NCBI GenBank assembly: GCA_002437115.1
Contig: DJOD01000052.1
Span: 1-17,129 of the forward strand
From: Prevotella sp. UBA6447
GTDB lineage: Bacteria > Bacteroidota > Bacteroidia > Bacteroidales > Bacteroidaceae
Length of the DNA stretch: 17,129 nucleotides
Reading direction: 5' to 3'
In this document: piece after piece, positions 1 to 6,499 of the stretch
Position numbering within the stretch: the first letter of the stretch is position 1
Layout: each line of letters starts with the position of its first letter
Translations under genes and position numbers: made by a program
Notes under the pieces: model-generated
Databases searched by the model: none
What the model saw: only the letters and a program-made list of their open reading frames with translations
What the model was told of the DNA's origin: nothing

Positions 1-690
1 ATCCGATTGCCTTCATTTAAATTGAACATGTCTTTTTTTGAGGCAAAGTTCGCATGTTAATGGGATATGGACAAGACGGCTAATTTCGGATGGTTACTCG
101 CATGTCCGCTCATGTCGTACGCCGTCAGTCGGTAATCGGCTCATGCATGGCCTCAGAGAGATTGCGGGAGGTAGCGTGTGGTATGTCCTGGAATGTGGCT
201 CGTGGCATACTCTTCAGCATTTGCCGTGATATATCCTTTGGTGTTTTCCGTGATATACCCTTCGGTATTTATCATGATATATCTTATAATATCATAAACA
301 AGTTACCTTGTTGGATACCCTATAATTTACTTGCGGGAAATGCCGTTTCTTTTATTACGAGATATATCGTCGTGTGTTCCATAGATGATCTACGAAGTAA
401 ATTACGTAATATTGTGTACGCAATAAGATAATCCATCGTTGCTATTGCACATATTGTGTTTCGTCCGTAAATTTATGAAATGTCTTATAGGAATACTTAT
501 GGTATACATCGTGATATTAATTTATAGTATGTATCGTGAAATATTTACGTTATATACTGTAATATATCTACGTTATAGTTGTGGCATGTTCTATGCTATA
601 TATCATAAAACACCTTGGCTGTTACCGACGAAATACACCACGATGTATATCGTAATATCTTTCGGCAAAAGACGTCACTTGCGGGATACT
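1..690. other. Non-coding left edge with decayed repeats
   Basis: I see no convincing gene in this stretch. Two open frames exist on the plus strand (90-431 and 439-894). Their translations are low in complexity, mirror the underlying DNA repeat, and the second runs antisense into the DjlA-like gene. The first 170 bases show nothing recognisable. From about 177 the sequence becomes AT-rich and periodic (see the repeat entry). No terminator with a T-tract is visible for the minus-strand gene that ends at 691. Confidence 0.6.
177..604. repeat. Degenerate 24-base tandem repeat field
   Basis: Five consecutive 24-base units are readable at 177-200, 201-224, 225-248, 249-272 and 273-296. The best two start CGTGATATAYCCTTYGGT and then a T-rich end. 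Similar units reappear, with small length changes, at 510-534, 535-556, 557-580 and 581-604, and a last echo lies near 649-672. Between these blocks the pattern is almost lost, although a GAGATATATCGT core occurs near 359-370. Because 24 is a multiple of three, one plus frame reads as a repeated 8-residue peptide (RDISFGVF, RDIPFGIY), but the second block does not keep the unit length. I take it as a decaying non-coding repeat; its function is unknown. Confidence 0.7.
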
Positions 691-1518
691 TCATCGAATG
701 CCCCTTGCTTTCCAGATGGTTTCCTTTGCGGCGTTGATTTCCTGGAACCTTTTCTCCGCGGCTCTACGCACGTCGTCGCCAAGAGAAGCCACGCGGTCAG
801 GGTGGTTTTGCAGGGCGAGGCGGCGATAAGCGCGCTTCAGCTCGTCGTTTGTGACGCTTGCGTTCACGCCAAGCACCTTGTAAGCGGCGTCTAAACTGCT
901 GCTGGCGTCATGCAGGTTGAGCATGCGGTCAACCTCTGCAGGGCTTAGTCCGAGCCCTGCGGCGCAACGCCTCAGAGCGTCAATTTCCTGGGCGACAACC
1001 GAGCCGTCGGCTTGAGCTATCATGGAGAGGAAGTGGAGAAGCTGCAGACGTTGCTCGTAAGCCATCATGTCGCGTAACTGTTGGCAACATTTTAACACGG
1101 TTTCTTCGTATGTGGCTGCACCCATAACTTTCTGTTGCTCAAAGAGCCTCGTCAATACTTGCTCGCCTTCTCGGACAGCCTCTTCGCCAAAGTTAGTGCG
1201 TAGCCATTGTCTCACCAAGTCCATTTCCGAGTGCATTACCTTGCCGTCGGCGCGTATGATGTATGAGGCCAAAACAAGCAACGAGAAGCGGAACGCGTTA
1301 CGTTCGCCTTCCTTTGAATGCTCTTGGTGCTGTCGATACTGCTCTTGTTGCGAGCGTCCGTCGCCATAGCTGCCGTCGCCGTCGTAAATTCTCTTATTGT
1401 CTTTGTCCGACTGGCCTACGCCGTCAAACAAAGCACCCAGTATGAAACCTGCGAGAGCACCAATCGGCCCTCCTATCTGAAGGCCTAAAAGGCCCAATAT
1501 CCATTTGCCAAATGCCAT
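691..1518 (-). CDS. djlA: DjlA-like J-domain co-chaperone with TerB-type domain
   Basis: The 275-residue protein has the DjlA order of parts. Residues 1-32 form a glycine-rich hydrophobic segment that resembles the DjlA membrane anchor. Residues about 40-72 are a polar, Gln/Asp/Gly-rich linker. Residues about 75-200 are a helical TerB/DjlA-type domain with two internal repeats centred on similar motifs, IRADGKV and AQADGSV. The C-terminal J domain (about 208-275) keeps the HPD tripeptide at 239-241, which is needed to stimulate the ATPase of DnaK-type Hsp70. It therefore probably recruits DnaK at the inner face of the cytoplasmic membrane. The start is the ATG at 1518, and the anchor begins directly there. 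The gene stands alone on the minus strand, with 325 bases before the divergent neighbour. The family call is firm; the substrate is unknown. Confidence 0.88.
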   Translation of the reverse strand: MAFGKWILGLLGLQIGGPIGALAGFILGALFDGVGQSDKDNKRIYDGDGSYGDGRSQQEQYRQHQEHSKEGERNAFRFSLLVLASYIIRADGKVMHSEMDLVRQWLRTNFGEEAVREGEQVLTRLFEQQKVMGAATYEETVLKCCQQLRDMMAYEQRLQLLHFLSMIAQADGSVVAQEIDALRRCAAGLGLSPAEVDRMLNLHDASSSLDAAYKVLGVNASVTNDELKRAYRRLALQNHPDRVASLGDDVRRAAEKRFQEINAAKETIWKARGIR

Positions 1519-1546
1519 GACGTGTCTTTGTGCGTTGATTAAGTGA

Positions 1547-1617
1547 TAAGGCCTTACGCGGCCTTAAAATGCGGTTTTCGCGCATTTTTCGTGTGCCCCT
1601 ATGCGGGCTTTTCCCGC
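1547..1617. promoter_or_regulatory. Cluster of three stem-loops upstream of the DjlA-like gene
   Basis: Three hairpins lie within 71 bases. TAAGGCC at 1547-1553 pairs with GGCCTTA at 1560-1566. AAAATGCG at 1566-1573 pairs with CGCATTTT at 1581-1588. GCGGG at 1603-1607 pairs with CCCGC at 1613-1617. They sit 29-99 bases upstream of the minus-strand ATG at 1518. If that gene is transcribed from a distant promoter (a TAAATTTG reads on the minus strand at 1757-1750), they would form a structured leader. They could instead be terminators without an obvious client. The rest of the 1519-1801 gap shows a repeated GTTGCGTGCG near 1671 and 1700 and nothing else I recognise. Confidence 0.35.
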
Positions 1618-1801
1618 GAAAGCTGATAATGATAAATTGTTACGCGCTGATGATACGCGTGCCACTTGCGTTGCGTGCGTTTTTCCCTATGCCGTGTTTG
1701 TTGCGTGCGCTTGTGGCCTATGAGACGCTGCTGTAAGTGGTTGTCTTTGCAAATTTAGCAAAAAAAAACATCTTAGTGGCCCCTGTTTAGCGAAAATTCA
1801 C

Positions 1802-1809
1802 TACCTTTG
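1802..1809 (+). promoter_or_regulatory. Bacteroidota -7 box before the small membrane protein gene
   Basis: TACCTTTG matches the TAnnTTTG element read by the primary sigma factor of Bacteroidota. It ends 34 bases before the ATG at 1844, a normal distance for this group. I see no clean TTTG or TTG at the -33 position. Confidence 0.65.
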
Positions 1810-1843
1810 TGGCAAATTAATCATTATTTCACAAGCGATCACA

Positions 1844-2050
1844 ATGAATATAGCATTTGCTTTTATCCTCTTTTTGGGGGTGTCCCTGTTGGTGTGGGGC
1901 ATCGTCGAGGCTCACTACAAGGATTTTCACTATGAGGAAGACAAGCCACACCATCCTGACCCAACTGCTCAACAAGGCTCTCATAAGGAATTGAGCGTGC
2001 GTGACATTATGCGTGAGAACAGCACCAATGGCTACAATGCGGTAGGATAG
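1844..2050 (+). CDS. Small single-span membrane protein, unknown function
   Basis: The 68-residue protein begins with a hydrophobic helix (residues about 3-20), followed by an acidic and histidine-containing stretch (EAHYKDFHYEEDKPHHPD, about 22-39) and a polar C-terminal tail. The layout suggests a short inner-membrane protein with one span and a soluble tail. I do not recognise the family. That it is a real gene is supported by a -7 box at 1802-1809, an ATG at the expected distance, and a perfect terminator hairpin starting 30 bases after the stop. It appears to be transcribed alone. The antisense open frame at 1829-2062 is a shadow. His/Glu clusters hint at metal binding, but that is speculation. 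Confidence 0.7.
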   Translation: MNIAFAFILFLGVSLLVWGIVEAHYKDFHYEEDKPHHPDPTAQQGSHKELSVRDIMRENSTNGYNAVG

Positions 2051-2080
2051 TGCGGTTGGCATGAATCTGTGCTGTCGGGC

Positions 2081-2122
2081 GCGAAAAGCCGTCTTTGCTC
2101 TTTGGCAAAGACGGCTTTTCGC
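2081..2122. terminator. Bidirectional terminator hairpin, 18-bp perfect stem
   Basis: Bases 2081-2098 (GCGAAAAGCCGTCTTTGC) are the exact reverse complement of 2105-2122, with a six-base loop. The A-run in the left arm and the T-run in the right arm make the structure work in both directions. It lies between the small membrane protein gene (stop at 2050) and the convergent minus-strand nuclease-like gene (stop at 2166), and probably terminates both. Confidence 0.9.
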
Positions 2123-2165
2123 GTTTTGGGAAGGTCTTTTCCCCTTCGATTTTCACGTTTATCTG

Positions 2166-2615
2166 TCATAATTCTTCATATCTTGGAATATGGTCTAAAT
2201 ATAAACATTCTTTACGCTTATAGTCCATCTTGCAACAGTAGTGGGTAAGTCCGTTTGAAACCATCAGGTAATCCACATGCAACAGGATGTTATAGGCGGC
2301 TATCTGCTCAAACACATGCTGCGTGATAGCTATCTTGGGTGCCTTGTATTCTATGACCATTTTGGGGCGTAGGCTTCTGTCGTAAAGCACGCTGTCTGCG
2401 CGAAGCTGCTTGTCTCCTATCCTCAGGGGAACCTCGTTTGCGAGGAGGGCCTGTGGGTAGCCCATGTGGTCAATGAGATAATGGATGAAGTGTTGGCGCA
2501 CCCATTCTTCGGGTGTCAGAGCGACGTAGCGGCGGCGCAGCGTGTCAAGTACGCGGGGATGCTCACGTGTTCCCTGTAATTTTATGTCAAAAGAGGGGAG
2601 GTTTAACGGAATCAT
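2166..2615 (-). CDS. HsdR_N-type PD-(D/E)xK nuclease-fold protein
   Basis: The 149-residue protein resembles the stand-alone 'type I restriction enzyme R protein N-terminus' family (HSDR_N type). The nuclease signature is complete: an acidic residue at 61 (NEVPL), D74 in RADSVLYD, E89-Y-K91, then a helix with FEQIAAYN (102-109). There is no helicase domain and no hsdM or hsdS nearby, so it is not a working type I restriction subunit. I recall small proteins of this type beside holA in many Bacteroidota, which points to a DNA-maintenance role, but the substrate is unknown. I chose the ATG at 2615. An upstream ATG at 2663 would place the -7 box at 2651-2644 inside the gene, and the first 16 residues of that version look non-coding. 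Confidence 0.8.
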   Translation of the reverse strand: MIPLNLPSFDIKLQGTREHPRVLDTLRRRYVALTPEEWVRQHFIHYLIDHMGYPQALLANEVPLRIGDKQLRADSVLYDRSLRPKMVIEYKAPKIAITQHVFEQIAAYNILLHVDYLMVSNGLTHYCCKMDYKRKECLYLDHIPRYEEL

Positions 2616-2620
2616 TTTGC

Positions 2621-2651
2621 TATCTTTGCATATAGTTCTTGTGCAAAGATA
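2621..2651. promoter_or_regulatory. Face-to-face -7 boxes between the nuclease gene and holA
   Basis: TATCTTTG on the plus strand (2621-2628) and the same box on the minus strand (2651-2644) point at each other. Together they make a perfect 10-bp inverted repeat, TATCTTTGCA at 2621-2630 and TGCAAAGATA at 2642-2651, with 11 bases between. Plus-strand transcription would begin near 2635 toward holA, and minus-strand transcription near 2637 toward the nuclease gene. Each RNA polymerase would therefore cover the other's start site. No strong -33 boxes are visible. Confidence 0.7.
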
Positions 2652-2693
2652 GTCATTTGCCACGAGATTCGTCTATAATCAACTGAAAGAAAT

Positions 2694-3722
2694 ATGCCGG
2701 AGAAAAGGCCAACCATCACGTTTGACGCCATCATGAAAGACTTGAAGGCGGAGCATTTCGCACCTATTTATATATTAATGGGCGAAGAGTCGTATTACAT
2801 TGACCAAATCAGCGATTATATACAGGAGTATGCGCTGACCCCTGATGAGCAGGCATTCAACCAGACCGTGGTCTTTGGCGCTGACACCAACGCAGCAAAG
2901 ATTTCCGACCTGTGCATGTCTTACCCCATGATGGCTAACCGTCGGGTGGTCATTGTGAAAGAGGCCCAAGGACTGCGGTCGTTTGACAAGCTGGAGAAAT
3001 ATGCCGAAAAGCCATTGGCCTCAACTGTCCTTGTGATTTGCTACAAGAACGGATCCATCAACCGGCGTCAGCGCTTTGTGTCGAATGTGGAAAGAAATGG
3101 CGTGGTGTTTGAAAGCAAGAAGCTCAAGGATTTCCAGTTGCCGTCTTTCGTCCGCGAATATCTGAAAAAGAAGAATGTTTCCATTGATGACAAGAGCGCG
3201 AGCATGCTGGCCGATCATGTCGGTGCTGACTTGAACCGCATGATGTCGGAACTCGACAAGTTGCTGATTTCGCTTCCGGAAGACGATAGGAGAGTGACCC
3301 CGGCGGTGGTGGAGAAGAACGTGGGCGTGAGCAAGGACTTCAATACCTTTGAGCTGCGAAATGCCATAGTCAACAAGGACGTGTTCAAGGCCAATCAGAT
3401 AATCAAATATTTTAACAGTAATCCCAAGGCTGGGTCGCTTTATGCTTTTCTCCCGTTGCTTTTTGGTTTTTTCCAGAACCTGTTGATAGCCTATTACGCG
3501 CCGAACAAAACTGATCCGCAGAGCCTTTCCGACTATCTCGGGCTGCGTTCTGCATGGGGCACGAAAGAGTATCTCGCGGGGATGAGAAATTACACGGGAA
3601 GAAAAACTCTTCAGATTTTGGAGAAACTACGTGAGATTGATGCCAAAAGTAAGGGCTTAGACAACCCAAATACCGATGCAGGCGACCTCATGAAGGAGCT
3701 GATTTTCTTCATTCTTCATTGA
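2694..3722 (+). CDS. holA: DNA polymerase III subunit delta
   Basis: The 342-residue protein is the delta (wrench) subunit of the clamp loader, which opens the beta sliding clamp and passes it to primed DNA at the fork. The N-terminus keeps the family pattern: an 'APIYILMGEESYYIDQISD' region near residues 22-40, then VVFGAD, then a region MMANRRVVIVKEAQGL that corresponds to the clamp-binding part. The degenerate Walker-type fold has no catalytic ATPase site, as expected for delta. The middle shows the VGADLNRMMSELDKL helix (about 179-193), and the C-terminal collar is helical. Length is normal. The ATG at 2694 lies 65 bases after the -7 box at 2621-2628. A terminator follows at once, so it is probably a single-gene unit, divergent from the nuclease-like gene. 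Confidence 0.95.
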   Translation: MPEKRPTITFDAIMKDLKAEHFAPIYILMGEESYYIDQISDYIQEYALTPDEQAFNQTVVFGADTNAAKISDLCMSYPMMANRRVVIVKEAQGLRSFDKLEKYAEKPLASTVLVICYKNGSINRRQRFVSNVERNGVVFESKKLKDFQLPSFVREYLKKKNVSIDDKSASMLADHVGADLNRMMSELDKLLISLPEDDRRVTPAVVEKNVGVSKDFNTFELRNAIVNKDVFKANQIIKYFNSNPKAGSLYAFLPLLFGFFQNLLIAYYAPNKTDPQSLSDYLGLRSAWGTKEYLAGMRNYTGRKTLQILEKLREIDAKSKGLDNPNTDAGDLMKELIFFILH

Positions 3723-3730
3723 TTTTTTAC

Positions 3731-3783
3731 AAAAAACAGGGTGTTTTTCCCTGGAAGGGTAGTGGCTCACGACCCTGTTTTTT
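3731..3783 (+). terminator. Terminator after holA
   Basis: AAAAAACAGGGT at 3731-3742 is the exact reverse complement of ACCCTGTTTTTT at 3772-3783. A smaller CCCT/AGGG hairpin sits inside the loop. The T-run at the end of the right arm and the position nine bases after the holA stop fit an intrinsic terminator. Confidence 0.85.
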
Positions 3784-4415
3784 AGGCCTAACTCCATGAA
3801 AATAGGTGAGTTTGGCCTCTTTTAATACCCTCAAAAATCTCGTATTTGAAAGCCTTTCGAAGGCTGGTCGGAAATATCTCCTGTTTTTATGTCTTGCGCG
3901 CTTCAGCCGACGCGTAATTCACAATTAACCTTTGTTATCATTTGAATTGACGAAATTCGAATAAATAAATAATAATCCGCATGGTGTGACTTTGTGTTTT
4001 TGAATTTAAAACTGTGTATATTTGAAGCCTTGAAGCGTGAAATAAAATAATTTCACACTACAAATAATCGAATTTCAAAATCGTCATTGATTTATATACA
4101 GAATTGTTTGATTGTATGTAAATATAAGAAAATCAATAAGATATACAGATTTTAAGAAGTAAATCACATGTTATATAGCACCGTTTTGCTTGTTTATGAT
4201 GCATAAACTTCGTTTTTCACCATATCAATATATATATACTTTATTTCAAATCAGTTTTTTGCTAAAAAACGTTCTAACAAGGCTTTATGGTATAATTAGG
4301 TGTCTAATTTGAATTCTAATATCCGAACCAAGCCTGTCGTAAGAATCGGATTTGATAATATGAAATATAAAATTATGAATCATAAATTTATTAATCTAAA
4401 TTCGTCCACTATCAG
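3784..4415. other. AT-rich intergenic region with several small inverted repeats
   Basis: No open frame looks coding. Visible structure includes GTGAAAT/ATTTCAC near 4037-4056, AATTAG-GTGT-CTAATT at 4294-4309, and ATCCGA/TCGGAT at 4321-4326 and 4346-4351. GAAATTCGA at 3952-3960 matches TCGAATTTC at 4068-4076 in inverted orientation across 107 bases. A plus-strand TATATTTG at 4017-4024 fits the -7 consensus with no gene behind it, so a small RNA or a long leader is possible. Base composition is far more AT-rich than the flanking genes. I recognise no known RNA family, tRNA or insertion sequence remnant. Confidence 0.5.
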
Positions 4416-4446
4416 TTGGATAATTCAAATATATGTTTTAACTTTG
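4416..4446 (+). promoter_or_regulatory. Promoter of the XRE regulator gene
   Basis: TTG at 4416-4418, a 20-base spacer and TAACTTTG at 4439-4446 make a complete Bacteroidota promoter. Transcription would begin near 4453, about 56 bases before the ATG at 4509. The box lies inside the longer open frame that starts at 4416, which is why that upstream start is rejected. Confidence 0.75.
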
Positions 4447-4508
4447 CAAATTGTATGGTGACAGGCTCTTTTGGGGTCAAAATCCATGGTAACTACAAAA
4501 CGCAGGGT

Positions 4509-4961
4509 ATGAAAGATAGAATTAAGAAAATCATGGAGTCAAATCACATGACTCAAAAAATCTTCTCTCAGTTTACAGGAATCTCAGAGGGGTCTTTGAG
4601 TGGAGTGCTCAATAACAAAACGCGCCCCACTCTCCAAATGGTTGATGCCATTCATAAACATTTTCCTCAGGTTTCCCTGGAGTGGCTCCTGTATGGCGTT
4701 GGCTCCATGGAAGAATCACAAGTCTCCCAAGATGGTGAGCATCCTGGCGATCAGGTGCCCGCTACCCCAGCTGACACGTCGGGCTCTTCACCCCTTCTTT
4801 TTGACGCGCAGCAGCCAACTCTTGAGATGCGTCATCTAGGAGAGCCCATTGCTTCTTCACAAAATCAAATCAAATATATTGACAGACCACAAAGGAGGAT
4901 AACCGAGATAAGGGTGTTTTATGATGACCAGACTTGGGAAACTTTCACCCCCAAGAAATGA
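4509..4961 (+). CDS. XRE/HTH_3-family transcriptional regulator
   Basis: The 150-residue protein opens with a Cro/CI-type helix-turn-helix (residues about 1-65). MTQKIFSQFTGISEGSLSGV is the recognition unit, and VSLEWLLYGVGSM ends the domain in the usual way. A low-complexity Ser/Pro/Gln linker (about 70-125) follows. The C-terminus, RITEIRVFYDDQTWETFTP, is a short element I recall on many Bacteroidota regulators of this class. There is no peptidase or metal-binding domain. It probably binds DNA as a dimer; target genes are not apparent from the context, since it is flanked by long non-coding stretches on both sides. The ATG at 4509 was chosen because the open frame upstream of it covers its own promoter. 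Autoregulation is possible but not shown. Confidence 0.85.
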   Translation: MKDRIKKIMESNHMTQKIFSQFTGISEGSLSGVLNNKTRPTLQMVDAIHKHFPQVSLEWLLYGVGSMEESQVSQDGEHPGDQVPATPADTSGSSPLLFDAQQPTLEMRHLGEPIASSQNQIKYIDRPQRRITEIRVFYDDQTWETFTPKK

Positions 4962-5016
4962 CCCAATAATCGAGTTCTAGACGCGTTTCTTTCGCCCTAA
5001 GATGCCACTTGCTTCG

Positions 5017-5030
5017 ACCTCACGTGAGGT
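5017..5030. other. 14-bp perfect palindrome after the XRE gene
   Basis: ACCTCACGTGAGGT is self-complementary over all 14 bases. It lies 55 bases after the XRE stop and is followed by TTCTTGTT. It could be a weak terminator stem, or a two-fold symmetric protein-binding site such as an operator. The sequence alone does not decide. Confidence 0.4.
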
Positions 5031-5090
5031 TTCTTGTTGGTGGGCACCCGCGGCGCTTTCTGTTTTTAGCACCTGTGTTTTTCTTGTTTT

Positions 5091-5113
5091 GGGCTCCCGG
5101 GAAGAGCCCTTTT
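5091..5113 (+). terminator. Probable intrinsic terminator
   Basis: GGGCTC at 5091-5096 pairs with GAGCCC at 5104-5109 across a seven-base loop and is followed by TTTT, then a longer T-run at 5121-5127. It is about 130 bases after the XRE stop and could end that transcript. Confidence 0.65.
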
Positions 5114-5673
5114 ACCTGTCTTTTTTTGATAGAGGGCTTCGTGTCTAACGGTTGACGTTTTGGCCTCTTGTTGACAGGTCATTGAGGCCATGCGCGTGAG
5201 TCGGAGAATGGCGCCAGATGTGGCTCGGCACCCATGTGGCCTTTTGTCCAATCCTGTGTTCTGTATTACTTATGTTGAGTGCCATTGGACACTACGCCCT
5301 CGTAGGCATGTATGCTGCTGGTAATCTGAAAGATACGCAATGCGCAAAATAATAGCTTAAATTTTTAAAATTTAAGCTATTATTTTTAAAAATAAAGCTA
5401 TTATTTTGTGTCGTTCAGTATCTGTTATGATAGGATTGTGCGAAGGGGTGGTTATGATAACAATCGGAGTTGGCTCGCATAGGCATGGCAACTAGGCTTG
5501 TATAAGTTTGCTGCGCGCCTTTTAGATTAAGGATTGCGCGTACCTATTGATAATGAATGGGCAAGGTGCTGTGAAGTGTCAGGCAGAGGATGGGAAAAGG
5601 GAAAGCGACACAGAAACGATGGTCAGAAACGAAGAATTTGTGAAGGCCAGCAACATTTTGCGCACTGTTCCCA
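5114..5673. other. Intergenic region before pyrK
   Basis: No gene is supported. The 61-codon minus-strand frame at 5066-5251 covers the terminator and has no family features. GTCCAAT near 5245 and ATTGGAC near 5283 form a loose inverted repeat. The main structure is the AT-rich palindrome at 5346-5386 with an extra copy at 5395-5407 (separate entry). No tRNA, insertion sequence or CRISPR unit was seen. Confidence 0.5.
5346..5407. repeat. 20-bp AT-rich palindrome plus a third arm copy
   Basis: Bases 5346-5365 are the exact reverse complement of 5367-5386, leaving one base between the arms. The 13-base end of the right arm, AAGCTATTATTTT (5374-5386), is repeated exactly at 5395-5407. The left arm can therefore pair with either downstream copy, though the second option has fewer pairs. 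The stem is almost entirely A/T. It may be a terminator, a cruciform-forming element, or a remnant of a mobile palindromic unit. Confidence 0.75.
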
Positions 5674-5701
5674 TTGGTCTCACATAAATCCGTTACCTTT
5701 G
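5674..5701 (+). promoter_or_regulatory. Promoter of pyrK-pyrD
   Basis: TTG at 5674-5676 and TACCTTTG at 5694-5701, 17 bases apart, precede the pyrK ATG at 5729 by 27 bases. The -7 box is a clean match; the spacer is a little short. Confidence 0.7.
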
Positions 5702-5728
5702 CACAGTTAATCACCATACAGATAACTT

Positions 5729-6499
5729 ATGAAGAAATATTGTCTTGACCTGCATGTCAGAACCGTGGAGCGTTTGAGCGCCAAGCACGTGTTGCTCAAG
5801 CTCACCCATGAGAAGCCTTTGCCGGCCATGCAACCAGGTCAGTTTGTTGAAGTCAAGGTGGACCATTCGCCCTCCACATTCCTTCGCCGTCCTATTTCCG
5901 TCCATTATTTGGACGAGTCGCGTAATGAGTTGTGGCTTTTGGTGGCCACCATTGGAGAGGGGACCCGCCAGTTGGGGCTTTTGCAACCCGGCGATACGGT
6001 AAACTGTTTGCTCCCCTTGGGGCGAGGGTTTTCTGTGCCCGAGTCGCTATCATCGCGTGTCCTTCTGGTGGGAGGCGGAGTTGGTGTCGCTCCGCTGCTC
6101 TATCAGGGAGCCGCTTTGCGCCAGGCTGGCTTCAAGCCCGCATTCCTTTTAGGTGGTCGCTCGGCAGGCGACTTGCTGGAGCTGGAGCTCTATCGGAAGG
6201 AAGGCGACGTGTACGTCACCACAGAGGATGGATCTTTGGGCGAGAAAGGGTTCGTCACCAACCACTCTGTTCTTCAAGGCGAGCATTTCGACTTCATACA
6301 GACTTGTGGACCCAAGCCCATGATGATGTCAGTGGCTCGCTATGCCAAGGAACATGGCATAGCCTGTGAGGCTTCGTTGGAGAACCTGATGGCCTGTGGT
6401 CTGGGGGCTTGCCTCTGTTGTGTGGAGAAGACTACGGAGGGCAATTTGTGTGTGTGCAAAGAGGGTCCAGTGTTTAATATTCAGAGATTGTTATGGTAG
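5729..6499 (+). CDS. pyrK: Dihydroorotate dehydrogenase B, electron transfer subunit
   Basis: PyrK passes electrons from dihydroorotate oxidation in PyrD, through an iron-sulfur cluster and FAD, to NAD+. The 256-residue protein has the family order. The FAD-binding beta barrel carries RRPISV (53-58). The NAD-binding domain carries the glycine loop GGGVGVAP (115-122) and CGP (193-195). The C-terminal [2Fe-2S] site has cysteines 223, 228, 231 and 243 (C-x4-C-x2-C-x11-C). Cys230 and Cys241 are extra cysteines next to the ligands. Length is typical and no key residue is missing. The stop overlaps the start of pyrD by seven bases, so the two subunits are probably translationally coupled, as expected for a heterotetrameric complex. 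The NAD-linked type suits an organism that does not rely on quinones. Confidence 0.95.
   Translation: MKKYCLDLHVRTVERLSAKHVLLKLTHEKPLPAMQPGQFVEVKVDHSPSTFLRRPISVHYLDESRNELWLLVATIGEGTRQLGLLQPGDTVNCLLPLGRGFSVPESLSSRVLLVGGGVGVAPLLYQGAALRQAGFKPAFLLGGRSAGDLLELELYRKEGDVYVTTEDGSLGEKGFVTNHSVLQGEHFDFIQTCGPKPMMMSVARYAKEHGIACEASLENLMACGLGACLCCVEKTTEGNLCVCKEGPVFNIQRLLW

Noticed and set aside
177..604. Possible CRISPR array
   Set aside because: The units are head to tail with no unique spacers, vary strongly in sequence, and no cas gene is present.
90..894. Plus-strand open frames at 90-431 and 439-894
   Set aside because: Their translations follow the underlying DNA repeat, have no family features, and the second runs antisense into the well-supported DjlA-like gene.
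2166..2615. Fragment of a type I restriction system
   Set aside because: The protein is complete for the short family, has its own promoter and terminator, and no hsdM or hsdS is near.
4416..4508. Upstream start for the XRE regulator
   Set aside because: The promoter (4416-4446) lies inside this part, so the ATG would not be transcribed.
5066..5251. 61-codon minus-strand open frame
   Set aside because: It spans a terminator hairpin, lacks a promoter match and shows no recognisable features.
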